6,736 nucleotides of DNA, taken from NCBI GenBank assembly GCA_947496835.1, contig CANMFV010000057.1, forward strand, positions 1 to 6,736, read 5' to 3'. Both the position numbers and the translations under genes were made by a program. The notes beneath the pieces are model-generated. The model was not told the origin of the DNA. It was given only the letters and a program-made list of their open reading frames with translations, and did not search any database. This DNA comes from Flavobacteriales bacterium. GTDB lineage: Bacteria > Bacteroidota > Bacteroidia > Flavobacteriales_D > Crocinitomicaceae. Below, piece after piece: positions 6,384 to 6,736 of the stretch (positions are counted from its first letter, which is position 1; each line of letters begins with the position of its first letter).

Positions 6384-6736
6384 TTAGGCACCTCGATGAT
6401 AGACGCCCGTGCAAAGTGCTTCAGAAGCACCTGTAACACTTGGAATATTTGTTGTTTCCCCTCGCAGGTAACGAGCACCTAAAAATGCAAACACAATGGC
6501 TTCTTTGAAATCGATGATTTCGGTACTGGGAATCACGCATTTTCCACGGTAATGGTGGGATAATCGCTCGATTAAAAAGGAGTTTTTTGCCCCACCACCA
6601 GTTATATAGACGGAAGGTAAACCTTCATCATTCAAAATCTTTGCTATTTGAATTGCAACATGCTCCGTGTGTGTTCGCAAAAGATCTTCTAATGCAATCG
6701 ATTGATTGAACAGCGGCATATATTCCTTGTTTAGCC
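6384..6736 (-). CDS. anmK: Anhydro-N-acetylmuramic acid kinase, C-terminal part (5' end cut by window edge)
   Basis: AnmK phosphorylates and opens 1,6-anhydro-N-acetylmuramic acid to give MurNAc-6-phosphate during peptidoglycan recycling in the cytoplasm. The visible 116 residues match the C-terminal end of this sugar-kinase (ASKHA-fold) family: a helix ending LEDLLRTHTEHVAIQIAKIL, the nucleotide-site glycine motif VYITGGGAKNSFL, EIIDFKEAIVFAFLGARYL, and the characteristic tail NIPSVTGASEALCTGVYHRG. The frame stays open through the right edge (LNKEYMPLF...), so the ATG at 6719-6717 is an internal methionine, not the start; the full protein is normally about 350-390 residues. It is separated from the downstream dehydrogenase by 95 bp containing a weak hairpin and promoter-like sequence, so it is probably a separate unit. 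Confidence 0.93.
   Translation of the reverse strand, partial: LNKEYMPLFNQSIALEDLLRTHTEHVAIQIAKILNDEGLPSVYITGGGAKNSFLIERLSHHYRGKCVIPSTEIIDFKEAIVFAFLGARYLRGETTNIPSVTGASEALCTGVYHRGA

Noticed and set aside
1..6736. Defence system, mobile element, CRISPR array or RNA gene
   Set aside because: All the sequence apart from short gaps of at most 95 bp is accounted for by conserved housekeeping genes; no transposase, terminal inverted repeats, repeat-spacer pattern or tRNA/rRNA sequence was seen.

Overview
The window carries an unbroken block of ordinary chromosomal genes, all on the minus strand, from what looks like a member of the Bacteroidota, most likely the Flavobacteriales. Three things suggest this: an AT-rich composition, intergenic elements matching the Bacteroidota -7 consensus TAnnTTTG just ahead of three genes together with a general lack of Shine-Dalgarno sequences, and proteins of flavobacterial type (a Glu/Leu/Phe/Val dehydrogenase opening MKDLLQKFEN, an NhaD antiporter, and pyrR directly before pyrB). 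The assignment rests on recognition from memory, not on a search.

Read in the direction of transcription (right to left), the layout is: the 3' end of anmK (cell-wall recycling kinase, cut by the right edge); a 95-bp gap with a weak hairpin, a direct repeat and a candidate promoter; an amino-acid dehydrogenase; nhaD (Na+/H+ antiporter) 3 bp later; folC (folate synthesis and polyglutamylation) 2 bp after that; a 50-bp gap with a candidate promoter; pyrR and pyrB overlapping by 8 bp; a 29-bp gap with a third candidate promoter; a single-domain STAS protein; and rnz (tRNA 3' processing nuclease), which overlaps the STAS gene by 4 bp, starts with GTG and is cut by the left edge.

This suggests three transcription units, possibly with read-through: dehydrogenase-nhaD-folC, pyrR-pyrB, and STAS-rnz. 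The roles are amino-acid oxidation, sodium/pH homeostasis, folate and pyrimidine synthesis, a probable phospho-switch protein and tRNA maturation. No gap exceeds 95 bp. I saw no RNA gene, mobile element, CRISPR array or pseudogene.

I found no convincing undescribed system. The points most worth a second look are the substrate pocket of the dehydrogenase (glycine where glutamate dehydrogenases have the side-chain-binding lysine), a pyrR that appears nearly leaderless and so lacks room for the classical PyrR attenuator, and the translationally coupled STAS-rnz pair.
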